A stretch of 64,000 nt of DNA, taken from positions 401,335 to 465,334 of the forward strand of contig NZ_LSOF01000005.1 of NCBI RefSeq assembly GCF_001592875.1, read 5' to 3'. Below the pieces are notes generated by a model that made no database searches, was not told the origin of the DNA, and saw only the letters and a program-made list of their open reading frames with translations. This document shows positions 8,833 through 18,353 of the stretch, one piece after another. The position numbers were made by a program, and so were the translations under genes. Positions within the stretch are counted from its first letter, which is position 1. Each line of letters starts with the position of its first letter. This DNA comes from Pseudomonas sp. BMS12 (lineage in GTDB: Bacteria; Pseudomonadota; Gammaproteobacteria; Pseudomonadales; Pseudomonadaceae).

Positions 8833-9705
8833 ATGATGCGCATCGTGTTGTTCCTGGCCACCAACCTGGCGGTGCTATTGATCGCCAGCGTCACCCTGAA
8901 ACTGCTCGGGGTCGATCGCTACACCGGCCAGAACTACGGCAGCCTGCTGGTTTTCTGCGCCGTATTCGGCTTCGTCGGCTCCTTCATCTCGCTCTTCCTG
9001 TCCAAGTGGATGGCGAAGATGGGCACCGGCACCCAGATCATCACCCAGCCGCGCACCCGCCACGAACAGTGGCTGCTGCAGACCGTCGAGGAACTGTCCC
9101 GCGAGGCCGGCATCAAGATGCCGGAAGTCGGCATCTTCCCTGCCTACGAGTCCAATGCCTTCGCCACCGGCTGGAACAGGAACGACGCCCTGGTGGCGGT
9201 CAGCCAGGGCCTGCTGGAGCGCTTCTCTCCGGATGAAGTGAAAGCCGTACTGGCCCACGAGATCGGCCACGTCGCCAACGGCGACATGGTCACCCTGGCG
9301 ATGATCCAGGGCGTGGTGAACACCTTCGTCATGTTCTTTGCGCGCATCTTCGGCAACTTCGTCGACAAAGTGATCCTGAAGAACGAGGAAGGCCACGGCA
9401 TCGGCTATTTCGTCGCCACCATCTTCGCCGAACTGGTGCTGGGTATTCTGGCCAGCATCATCGTCATGTGGTTCTCGCGTAAGCGCGAGTTCAAGGCCGA
9501 CGAGGCTGGTGCCCGCCTGGCCGGCACCGGCGCCATGATCGCCGCACTGGAGCGCCTGCGCGCCGAACAGGGCGTACCGGTGCAGATGCCCGACAGTCTC
9601 ACCGCCTTCGGCATCAACGGCGGCCTGAAAAATGGCCTGGCCGGCCTGCTGATGAGCCATCCGCCGCTGGAAGAGCGCATCGCCGCGCTGCGTCAACAGC
9701 GCTGA
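8833..9705 (+). CDS. htpX: Inner-membrane zinc metalloprotease HtpX
   Basis: A 290-residue M48B membrane protease. Two N-terminal membrane segments (about 3-25 and 33-55) precede the zinc motif [10 protein letters not shown] at about residue 140. Two further hydrophobic segments follow (about 155-180 and 193-213), then the third-ligand region [15 protein letters not shown]. It degrades misfolded membrane proteins together with FtsH in E. coli. A good AGGAG Shine-Dalgarno lies upstream. It is followed by a hairpin terminator, so it is probably the last gene of its transcript. In Pseudomonas it belongs to the envelope-stress response. Confidence 0.95.
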   Translation: MMRIVLFLATNLAVLLIASVTLKLLGVDRYTGQNYGSLLVFCAVFGFVGSFISLFLSKWMAKMGTGTQIITQPRTRHEQWLLQTVEELSREAGIKMPEVGIFPAYESNAFATGWNRNDALVAVSQGLLERFSPDEVKAVLAHEIGHVANGDMVTLAMIQGVVNTFVMFFARIFGNFVDKVILKNEEGHGIGYFVATIFAELVLGILASIIVMWFSRKREFKADEAGARLAGTGAMIAALERLRAEQGVPVQMPDSLTAFGINGGLKNGLAGLLMSHPPLEERIAALRQQR

Positions 9706-9720
9706 TTCACAACAGCAACG

Positions 9721-9746
9721 CAAGGGCGCCCCAGGGCGCCCTTGTC
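9721..9746 (+). terminator. Rho-independent terminator after htpX
   Basis: Perfect 9-bp stem AAGGGCGCC / GGCGCCCTT (9722-9730 and 9735-9743) with a 4-base loop, 17 bp after the htpX stop codon. The following T tract is weak. Confidence 0.7.
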
Positions 9747-9812
9747 ATTTCCGAGCAATGCCGAGGGCGCTTGCCTAGACTGGCGTGAGAACCTCGCCCA
9801 CAAGAGGCCGGC

Positions 9813-11033
9813 ATGCGCATATTTCTGTTCATCTGCCCCCTGCTGCTCAGCACCACATTGCACGCCACCCAAGCTTCACCCGTCCGTCTCGATACCAGCG
9901 CCGAGGAACCCTACCAGGTGGTGGTCGACGGCGAGCTCAGCGGCCTGTCGGTCGGTGTGCTCGAGTGCATCTTCGAGCGCCTGCAGCAGCCCTACAGCAT
10001 TCGCCTCACCTCCTTCAGTCGCGCCCGACAGAACGTCAGCAAGCAGGTCGCAGACGGTTTCTTCAGTTCCGCACCCGACAGCCAGGTAGATGGCTACGCC
10101 CAGCTCTCCGCCCCGCTGCTGATCGAGAAGTGGTACTGGTATGCCCTGGATCCGCATCTTCTCAACCGCCCTATCTGGGACAACGACCTGCGCATCGGCA
10201 GCGTGCTCGGCAGCAACAGCCTGACCTGGCTGGAGTCTCGCGGTATCCCCGTAGTGCAAAAGGTGCCACGCCTGGAGCAACTGCTCGCCCTGCTCCAGCG
10301 CGGACGCATCGACCTGCTGCTGGCCGACGGTAATGTCATGAACAGCCTGCTCGAATCATCCCCCGAGGAGCCACGGGTGCTGCAGCGCTTCGTACGCTAC
10401 TCGCCGCTGGGCGTGTATTTTTCCCATGAGTTCCTCAACCAGCACCCGGATTTCCTGAAAGCCTTCAACCGCCAGGTGGAAGGCTGCGCGCCCCGTGGCA
10501 CGCCGCTGAGCGCTGCCGAACAGACTTATCTGAGCAAGCTGGTCAATCGCCACCTGGCCCGCTGGGGCAAGCACCCGGACCTGCTCGAAGCCCTGCGCCA
10601 CAACGATCTCGGCAGCAACAGCGAGGAGCGCATCCGCGAACTGGATCGGCAATGGATGCGCGAACGCCTGCTGGAGGAAAAACCGCTGATCAAGCGCCTG
10701 TTGCAGGCACAACCGTCCAGACTGCTGGCCAATATCACCGAACAGTACCGGCCATTGTTCAACGAGATATTCATCAGCGACAGCAGTGGCCAGTTGGTGG
10801 CCATCAGCGAAGTCACCAGCGATTACTGGCAGGCTGACGAGGAGGACTTCCAGCAGGCCAGTCGTCTGCCGCCAGGCCAGGTATATATCAGCGACATCGA
10901 GTACGACGGCTCGACGCAAAGCTTCCAGAGCAAGGCTTCTGCACCGCTGTACGATCCGGATGATGGCCGCCTGCTTGGTGTCATCAGCCTGGGCATCAAT
11001 ATTGAAACGGCCTTCGGTGACAACCTGCCCTGA
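9813..11033 (+). CDS. Periplasmic binding protein with C-terminal Cache-like sensor domain
   Basis: A 406-residue exported protein: signal peptide at 1-22 ending ...LHATQA, then a solute-binding domain resembling amino-acid binding proteins (SBP_bac_3; about 25-225, with GSVLGSNSL and RIDLLLADG strands). A helical linker follows, then a C-terminal segment (about 285-400) whose pattern (ITEQYRPLFNEIFISDSSGQLVAIS ... YISDIEYDG ... ASAPLYDPDDGRLLGVISLGI) is that of a PDC/Cache sensor domain. No transmembrane segment or output domain is present, so this is a free periplasmic two-sensor protein. No transporter genes are adjacent. The ligand is unknown. Confidence 0.8.
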   Translation: MRIFLFICPLLLSTTLHATQASPVRLDTSAEEPYQVVVDGELSGLSVGVLECIFERLQQPYSIRLTSFSRARQNVSKQVADGFFSSAPDSQVDGYAQLSAPLLIEKWYWYALDPHLLNRPIWDNDLRIGSVLGSNSLTWLESRGIPVVQKVPRLEQLLALLQRGRIDLLLADGNVMNSLLESSPEEPRVLQRFVRYSPLGVYFSHEFLNQHPDFLKAFNRQVEGCAPRGTPLSAAEQTYLSKLVNRHLARWGKHPDLLEALRHNDLGSNSEERIRELDRQWMRERLLEEKPLIKRLLQAQPSRLLANITEQYRPLFNEIFISDSSGQLVAISEVTSDYWQADEEDFQQASRLPPGQVYISDIEYDGSTQSFQSKASAPLYDPDDGRLLGVISLGINIETAFGDNLP

Positions 11034-11129
11034 GCCAACCATCGAACCTATCGATCAAAAAGCCGAGAAACCTGCGTTATTCATCGAAGGTCTAGCGCGA
11101 GACAATGGCGTCACTCAGAGGAGAACGCC

Positions 11130-11897
11130 ATGCCGCCCAGCCTTTTCATATCCCACGGCTCCCCCATGCTTGCCCTGCAGCCGGGCGCCAGCGGACCGGC
11201 CCTGGCCAGACTGTCCGCCGAACTACCCCGCCCACAAGCGATAGTGGTGGTTTCCGCACACTGGGAGAGCGACGAACTGCTGGTCGGCAGTGCCGCGCAG
11301 CCAGCCACCTGGCACGACTTCGGCGGCTTCCCCGCCGAGCTCTATGCCGTGCGATACCCGGCCCCGGGCTCGCCGCATCTCGCCGAGCAGGTTCGTCAGC
11401 TACTTGCTGCCGCTGAACTCCCGGCGCGCCTGGATGAGCAGCGCCCACTGGACCATGGCACCTGGGTGCCACTGTCGCTGATGTATCCCGAGGCCGACGT
11501 TCCCGTGGTCCAGCTATCGCTCCCCAGCCGCCATGGCCCAGCCCTGCAGGAGCGCGTCGGCCGCGCCCTGCGTAGCCTGCGCGAACAGGGCGTGCTACTG
11601 ATCGGCTCCGGCAGCATCACCCACAACCTCGGCGAGCTGGATTGGCGCGCCGGCCCGGAAGTCATCGAACCCTGGGCAGGCGAATTCCGCGACTGGATGG
11701 TCGCCAAGCTACAGGCTGGCGATACGGCCGCCCTGCTCGACTACCGCCGCCAGGCACCCCACGCCAGACGCAGCCACCCCAGCGAGGAACACCTGCTACC
11801 GCTGTATTTCGCCCGCGGCGCCGGGGATGCGGTGCGCATCGAGCACAGCGGTTTCACCTATGGCGCGCTGGGCATGGATATCTACAGCTTCGCCTGA
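11130..11897 (+). CDS. Class III extradiol dioxygenase, YgiD/DODA family
   Basis: A 255-residue protein of the LigB-like superfamily. Metal-binding histidines are seen in LFISHGSPM and VVVSAHWES, the acidic/His cluster in PLDHGTWVPL, and the helper region in GSGSITHNLGEL. Members such as plant DODA and E. coli YgiD cleave the ring of L-DOPA or other catechols with non-haem Fe/Zn and O2; the physiological substrate in pseudomonads is unknown. The start is backed by an AGGAGAACGCC leader. Convergent with the hydrolase gene 32 bp away; monocistronic. Confidence 0.88.
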   Translation: MPPSLFISHGSPMLALQPGASGPALARLSAELPRPQAIVVVSAHWESDELLVGSAAQPATWHDFGGFPAELYAVRYPAPGSPHLAEQVRQLLAAAELPARLDEQRPLDHGTWVPLSLMYPEADVPVVQLSLPSRHGPALQERVGRALRSLREQGVLLIGSGSITHNLGELDWRAGPEVIEPWAGEFRDWMVAKLQAGDTAALLDYRRQAPHARRSHPSEEHLLPLYFARGAGDAVRIEHSGFTYGALGMDIYSFA

Positions 11898-11929
11898 GCC
11901 GCCAAGCGCGGCGCCGGGCACCGCAGGCG

Positions 11930-12814
11930 CTAGGCATGAGCAGCCAGGAAGTCCGCGAGAAACAGCTCGGCGCAGTTCCACAGAATCGACAGATGACCTT
12001 CGTCCGCAAAGAAGCGATAGCGAGCCTGCGGCAGTTCGCGCGCCATATGCTCGGCCATGACTGGCGGCACATTGCGGTCCTGCCCGCCCTGGTACAGATG
12101 CACCGGCATCGCGATTTCGCTGGCGGCAAAACCGCGCGGCAAAGCGATCAACCGTACCTCCTGCTGAACACCGGCGACACCCGGCCGATAGGCCTCGGCC
12201 AGGCTGCTGGCGAACAAGTCGGCCAAGTGCGTTTGAATCGATATGAAGCGCCGATCCGGCTCGGTCAGCATGCCTGCCAGCTTGTGCAGCGCCGCCAGCG
12301 GATCGCCAAGGAACATGCGCCGATCCAGCCCTAGCATCGGCGCCGTCAACGCCGGGTACAGACGAGCTAGGCCGAACAACAGCCTGAGCGCCGGATGTTG
12401 CCCGCGACGTAGCGCCGGTATGTCCATCGGCCCCATGCCTGCCACCAGGCCGGCGAAACTCAGTCGCTCGCGCAAGCGCAACGCGCACGCCAATGCATAG
12501 GGCCCACCGCAGGAAATACCGAGGACGCCAAACCGGGCCAGGCCGAGATGCTCCGCCAGCTGCTCCACGTCGGCGGCCCAGGACAGGATGCTGCGCTGCG
12601 GCTGCGGGCTGGAGCTGCCGACGCCAGGGCGATCGGCGGCAATCAGACGCACACCGAGACGGCGCGCCGGCTCATCGAGCAAGGCCGCCTGCAGGCGGCA
12701 ACCGGGCAAACCATGAAACACCAGCAACGGCGCCCCATCCGCACAGCCGTACTGCTGATAGGCCAGCTCGCGACCATCCTCGAGCACAGCCATGGCCAGC
12801 GCTTCTCGGTTCAT
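11930..12814 (-). CDS. Alpha/beta hydrolase
   Basis: A 294-residue alpha/beta-hydrolase. The oxyanion HGLPG motif is at about residue 34, the nucleophile elbow is GISCGG (Ser, G-x-S-x-G), the acid is probably Asp in GGQDRNVPP, and the His is in DEGHLSIL. A cap domain lies between. No signal peptide. It is translationally coupled (ATGA) to a hotdog thioesterase upstream and lies in the same orientation as the large regulator at 13.3-16.1 kb, suggesting a small ester or thioester metabolism unit controlled by that regulator. The substrate cannot be assigned. Confidence 0.88.
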   Translation of the reverse strand: MNREALAMAVLEDGRELAYQQYGCADGAPLLVFHGLPGCRLQAALLDEPARRLGVRLIAADRPGVGSSSPQPQRSILSWAADVEQLAEHLGLARFGVLGISCGGPYALACALRLRERLSFAGLVAGMGPMDIPALRRGQHPALRLLFGLARLYPALTAPMLGLDRRMFLGDPLAALHKLAGMLTEPDRRFISIQTHLADLFASSLAEAYRPGVAGVQQEVRLIALPRGFAASEIAMPVHLYQGGQDRNVPPVMAEHMARELPQARYRFFADEGHLSILWNCAELFLADFLAAHA

Positions 12815-13242
12815 TGCGACTCCTCGCAGCTCCAGAACGGCTCGGCCAGCTCACGCACCCGCTCCGGTAACGCCAAGGACTGCCGCAGGCGCGTGTCGAT
12901 ATGCACACCCACCAGAGTGGCGACGGCGGCGAGACTGCCATCCGGTTCTCGGCGCATCTCGTGTCGAAAACGGATCGACTTGCAGCCCACCGCCAGCACG
13001 CTCGTGCGCACGCTCAGCAGATCACCCGCCAACAGCTCACTGCAGTAGCGGATGTGCTGATCGGCGGCCACCATTCCACGCCCGCTGTCGCGCAGAGCCG
13101 CCGGAGTCAGCCCCAGCTGGGCAAATAGAGCCCAGGTAGCCTCATCGAACCGGCCCGTGTACCACATGACATTCATGTGTCCCATATGGTCGCAGTGCCA
13201 GGGATAGACCGCACCGCGACAGGTCAGAAGCGCCTCACTCAC
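12811..13242 (-). CDS. Acyl-CoA thioesterase, 4HBT hotdog family
   Basis: A 143-residue single hotdog-fold protein. The catalytic region WHCDHMGHMNVMWY matches the 4-hydroxybenzoyl-CoA/YbgC thioesterase signature (Asp in D-H-M-G-H-x-N). The start is placed at GTG (VSEALLTC) because a GAGGAG ribosome site lies about 7 bp upstream; an ATG 54 bp further upstream would add a non-family extension. It overlaps the hydrolase gene by 4 bp and starts 85 bp after the regulator gene ends, on the same strand. Confidence 0.85.
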   Translation of the reverse strand: MSEALLTCRGAVYPWHCDHMGHMNVMWYTGRFDEATWALFAQLGLTPAALRDSGRGMVAADQHIRYCSELLAGDLLSVRTSVLAVGCKSIRFRHEMRREPDGSLAAVATLVGVHIDTRLRQSLALPERVRELAEPFWSCEESQ

Positions 13243-13326
13243 TCGAACTCTCCTCACTGGCCACCCCGCCGAAGCGGGTGCATGGAGAGTTTGCAAGCCG
13301 CCCCCGACAAAGTCGTCAGCAAAGGG

Positions 13327-16128
13327 TCAGCTTTCGGTCAAAGCCTGGGCCTCGCACAGTACCGGCACCTGCGCTGCTGGCGGCAACGTGCGACAGAGGC
13401 TGCGCAGCGCCGCGATGTCATCTGCGGCCGGCTCTGGCAAACGACTCAGGGCCAGCAGCGCGAGTAACTGGGTCCCTGGCGCGCCCTGCCCACAGGCTTC
13501 GGCCAGGGCCTGACGCAGCCAGTGCTCAGCACTGTCGTGGTCGCCGCTCGCCAGCGCCGCGCGAGCCCGCAGCAGCCACAACTCCGGTAGACGCGCACGC
13601 TCGCCCAGGCGCAGCGCCAGCACCTCGGCCTCTTCGATCAGCGCTAGCGCAGCCTCCTGCTGCACGCCGAGCAGCAGGGCCTCGGCGGCGAAAGCCAGCA
13701 TCTGAACGTGACCGGCAAGCATGCCGAGTCGCTGCAGGGTAGCCCCACCCTCGCGAATGCACGCATAGCCGGCTGCGGGCTCTCCAGTCTGCGCCATAAC
13801 CCAGCCGGAGAGGATGCGCCAGGCTCCGGCTGCCTGGGGCAGGCCGTAGCAACTATGCAGGTGCGCCAACTCATCCGCTCGCCTGGCGACCCGCACAACA
13901 TCCCGTCCGAGCAGCAGGTCGAGCATGCCGGCACAGCGGGTGGCCACCACCAGCGACACCGGCTGAGCCAGCTCCTGCGCCCGCACCAACGCTGCCTCGG
14001 CGAGCCCGGAGGCCTGCTCGAACAGCCCCAGCGGCAACAGGTGCAGGGCCAGGTGACCAAGCATGGTCACCAGCGGGTCGACCATGAAACGCTGCCGTGG
14101 CAACCGCTCAGCCAGGGCCTGGCCAAGCTCGATACCACGCTCCAGCAACTGCCGCCCGCGCTCATGCTCGCCCAGCACGGCACAGACCATGCCGCCCAGA
14201 TGGCATGCCGCGATATCCAGAGCCGGTTCCGCCAGTCGATCCGCCAGCTCAGCCACACGCTCGCTCAACCGCCGCGCAGCCTGGTATTCGCCTCGGCCGT
14301 AGCGCACCTGGGCAATGCCAGCCAAGCCCCAACCAAGCTGGGCCGAATCGGGCATACGCTCGGCCAACGCCTGGGCGAGTGCATAGAAGTCGCTGGCCTG
14401 GTTCGAAGCCATGCCGTGCAGTTGCGCGCTAGCGACAGCGCCCTTGAGCAGCAGATCCAGCTGCTTCTCGGCCAGGCACTCGGGATTGCCGAGCTGCTCC
14501 AGCAGCCCCAGAGCATGTCGAACAAATTGCAGCGCCTGCAGCGGCGCAAAACGCTCGAACGCCCCTTCGGCGGCGTGAGCAAGCTGCTCTACGGCGGCGG
14601 GCAGATCCTTGCCCTGCTCGAAGTGCCCGGCCAATTCGGCCGCCATCGGCAGGCCCTTGGCCAGCAGCACCGCTGCCACGGCCCGATGTAGCTGCGCCCG
14701 ACGTACAGCGTCGAGGTGCAGATAGAACACCTGACGGTAGAGTGCATGCCGGAAGGCGAAACGCCCCTCCAGCGTACCGTCGCTCAAGGCCACCAGCTCC
14801 TGCGCGACGAGCCAACCGTGCCCGCTGGTCAGCGCCTGACAGGCAGACTGCAGCCGGGCCTCGTCGCGACCGAGGACGGCGGCCAGCACGCCCACGCGAA
14901 ACTCCGCACCACAGACGCTGGCCACTTCCAGCATCGCGCGCGCCTCGCCGCCCAGATGCTCGACCTGACGCCGCAGCAGGCCATCCAGATCGCCGGGTAG
15001 CGGCCAGTCCGGCCGCGTACCGCTGGCATGCAGATCACCCGCCAGACTCTCGACGAACAGCGGCAAACCACCGCTACGCTGGAAGAGCAGCCTCGCCATC
15101 TCGTCGCCCGCCTGCAGTCGGGGGTGGCGACGGGCGAGATATTCGGTCACTTCGTCGAGGGAAAAAGCTTGCAGAGCGACTTCCTCGCTCAGGCCTCGCA
15201 AGTTGAGATCGTGACGCACGCTGGCGAGCGGATGCCCGCTATCCAACAACTCACCCGCACGCAGACTGCACAGCAGCAGCAATTGCGCCGGCTCGCGGCG
15301 CCTCGCCAGGTATTCGAGCAGTCGCAGGCTGGCCGTGTCGCACCAGTGCAGATCCTCCAATACCAGCAACAGCCGCCGCTGACTGCTGTACCGGGCCAGC
15401 AGCTCGGCCATCTCGCGCAACATGCGCTGCGAATTGGCGCCGCCACAGGCGCTGCGCAGCGTCTCGTGCTCGCCCGCTGCACACAGCCAGGGCAACTGCA
15501 GCAGCCACATCGGCGCCACCGTGCGCAGCAGGGAGACAAACTGGCCATCACGGCGGCTCAGCTCGCCCAACAGCTCCAACCAGGGCAGATAGGGTTCACC
15601 ACTGCCGAAATGCTCGAGGCACTGACCACGTACGCAGAGCGTGTCCGTGCACTCGGTGATGAAAGCTTCCAGCAAGCATGTCTTGCCGATGCCCGCCTCA
15701 CCGGTGATCCATACCAGTTGCCGCCCCGTCAGGCTGCGCTGCCAGGCGCGCTGCAACTGCTGCAGCGCGGAGCCGCGGCCAATCAGCGGATGGTTGGTCG
15801 GCGGCAGTACCGGTAAGCCGATGAAGCGATACCCCTGGCGAGCGGCGGTCTCGATGAAGCGAGCCTGCCGCGGGTCGTCGCCCAACGCCTGACGCAGCGC
15901 GCTGACGGCGGTCTTAAGTGCTGACTCGCTGACGTGCCGATGCCCCCAGACAGCGTCCAGCAGCGCTTCCTTGCTCAGCAGGCGCCCCGGCTGGCGAGCC
16001 AGTTCACAGAGCAGCGCCAGAGCCCTGGGCTGCAGCGCGACCGGCCGCCCGTCGTGACTCAGACGCGCGTTGGCCTCATCCAGCTCGAAGCCGGCGAAAC
16101 ACAACTTCAGGGGCTTTTCCGCTGCCAT
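13327..16128 (-). CDS. Large wHTH-STAND-TPR transcriptional regulator
   Basis: A 933-residue cytosolic regulator. The N-terminal OmpR-type winged helix (about 5-105; RLLSKEALLDAVWG, ALKTAVSALRQALGDD, ETAARQGYRFIG) is followed by a STAND/MalT-like ATPase with Walker A GEAGIGKT (about 143-150) and Walker B LLLVLEDLHW. The rest is helical-repeat (TPR-like) sequence to the C-terminus, the usual ligand-sensing part of such proteins. The DNA-binding domain is at the N-terminus, unlike MalT. The start was set at ATG 16128 rather than a TTG one codon earlier. The thioesterase and hydrolase genes downstream on the same strand are likely co-transcribed or targets; the inducer is unknown. Confidence 0.88.
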   Translation of the reverse strand: MAAEKPLKLCFAGFELDEANARLSHDGRPVALQPRALALLCELARQPGRLLSKEALLDAVWGHRHVSESALKTAVSALRQALGDDPRQARFIETAARQGYRFIGLPVLPPTNHPLIGRGSALQQLQRAWQRSLTGRQLVWITGEAGIGKTCLLEAFITECTDTLCVRGQCLEHFGSGEPYLPWLELLGELSRRDGQFVSLLRTVAPMWLLQLPWLCAAGEHETLRSACGGANSQRMLREMAELLARYSSQRRLLLVLEDLHWCDTASLRLLEYLARRREPAQLLLLCSLRAGELLDSGHPLASVRHDLNLRGLSEEVALQAFSLDEVTEYLARRHPRLQAGDEMARLLFQRSGGLPLFVESLAGDLHASGTRPDWPLPGDLDGLLRRQVEHLGGEARAMLEVASVCGAEFRVGVLAAVLGRDEARLQSACQALTSGHGWLVAQELVALSDGTLEGRFAFRHALYRQVFYLHLDAVRRAQLHRAVAAVLLAKGLPMAAELAGHFEQGKDLPAAVEQLAHAAEGAFERFAPLQALQFVRHALGLLEQLGNPECLAEKQLDLLLKGAVASAQLHGMASNQASDFYALAQALAERMPDSAQLGWGLAGIAQVRYGRGEYQAARRLSERVAELADRLAEPALDIAACHLGGMVCAVLGEHERGRQLLERGIELGQALAERLPRQRFMVDPLVTMLGHLALHLLPLGLFEQASGLAEAALVRAQELAQPVSLVVATRCAGMLDLLLGRDVVRVARRADELAHLHSCYGLPQAAGAWRILSGWVMAQTGEPAAGYACIREGGATLQRLGMLAGHVQMLAFAAEALLLGVQQEAALALIEEAEVLALRLGERARLPELWLLRARAALASGDHDSAEHWLRQALAEACGQGAPGTQLLALLALSRLPEPAADDIAALRSLCRTLPPAAQVPVLCEAQALTES

Positions 16129-16246
16129 CAATTCCGCTCTGCCTGGTCGATCCGGAAAATACTGTTGGCCACCCGCCGGACTGTCAACGCGCTCGTAACA
16201 AGGCCATTCCCCTCACGCCTCTTAGGCTCAGGGCGACACAGCGCCA

Positions 16247-16273
16247 TAAAAAAGCCCCGCATAGGCGGGGCTC
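16247..16273 (-). terminator. Rho-independent terminator after the DEAD-box helicase gene
   Basis: Read on the minus strand: an 8-bp perfect stem AGCCCCGC / GCGGGGCT with a 4-base loop, followed by a run of T (seen as A at 16248-16253). It lies 18 bp past the helicase stop codon. Confidence 0.88.
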
Positions 16274-16290
16274 TCTTTACAGCACGAGGA

Positions 16291-17985
16291 TCAATCCTCG
16301 CGGTAGCGACGCAGCTTCAGGGCCTTGCCGGCGACGCGGGTGTCCTTGAGCTTGCCCAGCAGGCGGTCGAGGCCGTCTTCCGGCAGCTCGATCAGGCTGA
16401 AGGTCTCGCGGATCTGGATGCGGCCGATGGCGTCGCGCTGCAGGCCACCCTCGTTGAGGATGGCGCCCAGCAGGTTCTTCGCGGCGATGCCGTCGCGAGT
16501 ACCCAGGGCGGTACGGCAACGAGCCTTGCCTTCGCTCGGGCCGGCCATCGGGCGACGGTCGCGGAATTCGCCACGCTCGCCGCGCTCGTGCGGACGATCG
16601 CCACCGTCACGCTCGCGACGCTCGCGCGGGGCACCGACGCCCGGCACCAGCGGCTGCTCGCGCTCGACGCTGGCCAGATCCAGGGCCTGACCCTTGGTGG
16701 CCAACTTGAGCAGGGCCGCGGCCAGGGCGCGCGGGCTGCAACCGATGTCGCCGACCAGACGGTCCAGCAGCTCGCCGTGGCTGGCTTCGGCGTCGGCCAC
16801 CAGCGGCGCCAGGCCGTTGGTGAGCTTCTTGATGCGGGCGTCCAGCACCTGCTGGGCGTTCGGCAGCTTGACCTCGCCGACCTTCTGCCCGGTGACACGC
16901 TCGATCACCTGCAGCATGCGGCGCTCGCGCGGGGTTACCAGCAGCAGGGCGCGACCTTCACGACCGGCGCGGCCGGTACGGCCGATGCGGTGTACGTAGG
17001 ACTCCGGGTCGTACGGCATGTCGACGTTGAGCACGTGGGTGATGCGCGGCACGTCGATACCACGGGCGGCCACGTCGGTGGCGACGACGATGTCCAGACG
17101 GCCATCCTTGAGCGACTCGATCACGCGCTCACGCTGGTTCTGGGCAATGTCGCCGTTCAGCGCGGCGGCCTTGTAGCCCTTGGCTTCCAGGGCGGCAGCC
17201 AGGTCCAGGGTGGCCTGCTTGGTGCGCACGAAGGCAATCAGGGCGTCGAATTCCTCGACTTCCAGCAGGCGGGTCACGGCGTTGATCTTCTGATCGGCGT
17301 GAATCATCAGATGCGCCTGCTCGATGCGCGAGACAGTCTGGGTCTTGGCAGCGATCTTGACGTGCTGCGGCTCGCGCAGGTGCTTCTCGGCAATGGCACG
17401 GATGGAATGCGGCAGCGTGGCGGAGAACAGCACGCTCTGACGGCTTTCCGGCATGGCCTGGAAGATCACTTCCAGATCATCCATGAAGCCGAGCTTGAGC
17501 ATCTCGTCAGCCTCATCCAGTACCAGGTGGCGGATGGTCTTGAGCAGCTGGTCGTTGCGGCTCAGGTGGTCGACCAGGCGACCCGGGGTGGCCACGATGA
17601 TCTGGGCGCCCATGCGCAGAGACTTCAGCTGCGGGCCCATGGGCGCGCCGCCGTAAACAGCCACCACGGACACACCGGTCAGCTGCTTGGAGTAGGTTTC
17701 GAAGGCGGTGGCTACCTGCAGGGCCAACTCGCGGGTCGGCGCCAGGATCAGCGCCTGCGGCTCACGCTTGGCCGGGTCGATCTTGGACAGGATCGGCAGG
17801 GCGAAGGCGGCGGTCTTGCCAGTACCGGTCTGGGCCTGGCCGATCATGTCGTGGCCAGCCAGGATCATCGGGATCGCCTGGGCCTGAATGGGGGACGGCT
17901 CTTCGTAACCTACTGCGGTCAGTGCAGCGAGAATAGAAGGATGAAGGCCGAGTTCGGCGAAAGTGCCGGTTACTTCCTGGGTCAT
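16291..17985 (-). CDS. deaD: ATP-dependent DEAD-box RNA helicase (DeaD/CsdA type)
   Basis: A 564-residue helicase. It shows the Q motif, motif I AQTGTGKT, Ia PTRELALQ, Ib TPGRL, II VLDEADEML, III SAT, and VI HRIGRTGRAGR. A helical dimerisation-like segment, an Arg/Asp/Gly-rich linker (about 440-480) and a C-terminal DbpA-type RNA-binding domain (about 490-562) follow. The family unwinds structured RNA in ribosome assembly and mRNA decay, especially in the cold. The start at MTQEVTGTFAELGL has AGAGGCAG upstream; the in-frame extension to 18114 is non-conserved leader. Corresponds in context to P. aeruginosa PA2840. Confidence 0.93.
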   Translation of the reverse strand: MTQEVTGTFAELGLHPSILAALTAVGYEEPSPIQAQAIPMILAGHDMIGQAQTGTGKTAAFALPILSKIDPAKREPQALILAPTRELALQVATAFETYSKQLTGVSVVAVYGGAPMGPQLKSLRMGAQIIVATPGRLVDHLSRNDQLLKTIRHLVLDEADEMLKLGFMDDLEVIFQAMPESRQSVLFSATLPHSIRAIAEKHLREPQHVKIAAKTQTVSRIEQAHLMIHADQKINAVTRLLEVEEFDALIAFVRTKQATLDLAAALEAKGYKAAALNGDIAQNQRERVIESLKDGRLDIVVATDVAARGIDVPRITHVLNVDMPYDPESYVHRIGRTGRAGREGRALLLVTPRERRMLQVIERVTGQKVGEVKLPNAQQVLDARIKKLTNGLAPLVADAEASHGELLDRLVGDIGCSPRALAAALLKLATKGQALDLASVEREQPLVPGVGAPRERRERDGGDRPHERGERGEFRDRRPMAGPSEGKARCRTALGTRDGIAAKNLLGAILNEGGLQRDAIGRIQIRETFSLIELPEDGLDRLLGKLKDTRVAGKALKLRRYRED

Positions 17986-18205
17986 GGGTCTGCCTCTATG
18001 TGCATCCGCAAAGACCCAGGAACAAAGGCTGCACGTGCCGTGAAGGACCTTGTGGGTCAACCTGGCAGCCAATCGGCGGGTGTTTGCGAAAACGAAAATG
18101 GATTGAAACGTCAAGGGTAGTTCGCAGCGCGAACCAGCAGCGAAGCAGCGCTTCGTGAAATTGCATTACCTGAACGGGCCCGGTTTTGGCCGGGCGCGAA
18201 TCATA
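17986..18205 (-). promoter_or_regulatory. Long 5' leader and -10-like element of the helicase gene
   Basis: A -10-like TATGAT reads on the minus strand at 18205-18200, which would give an untranslated leader of roughly 200 nt. The leader contains a GAAGC-agc-GCTTC hairpin (about 18142-18155). Long leaders are common for cold-shock helicase mRNAs and allow autoregulation; no known riboswitch was recognised. The -35 element is unclear. Confidence 0.4.
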
Positions 18206-18353
18206 CAGGAAAAAACTGACAACATGGCAGGCTTTTTGCCAAGACAAGCGAAACTGCCGACGACAGGTGTGGCATTCGGGCTGGCAACGCGGCCCTGCTG
18301 GTAGGGTTCCGCAAGACCCTCGACGCGAAATGCTTAGAACGCTGAACGATCAC

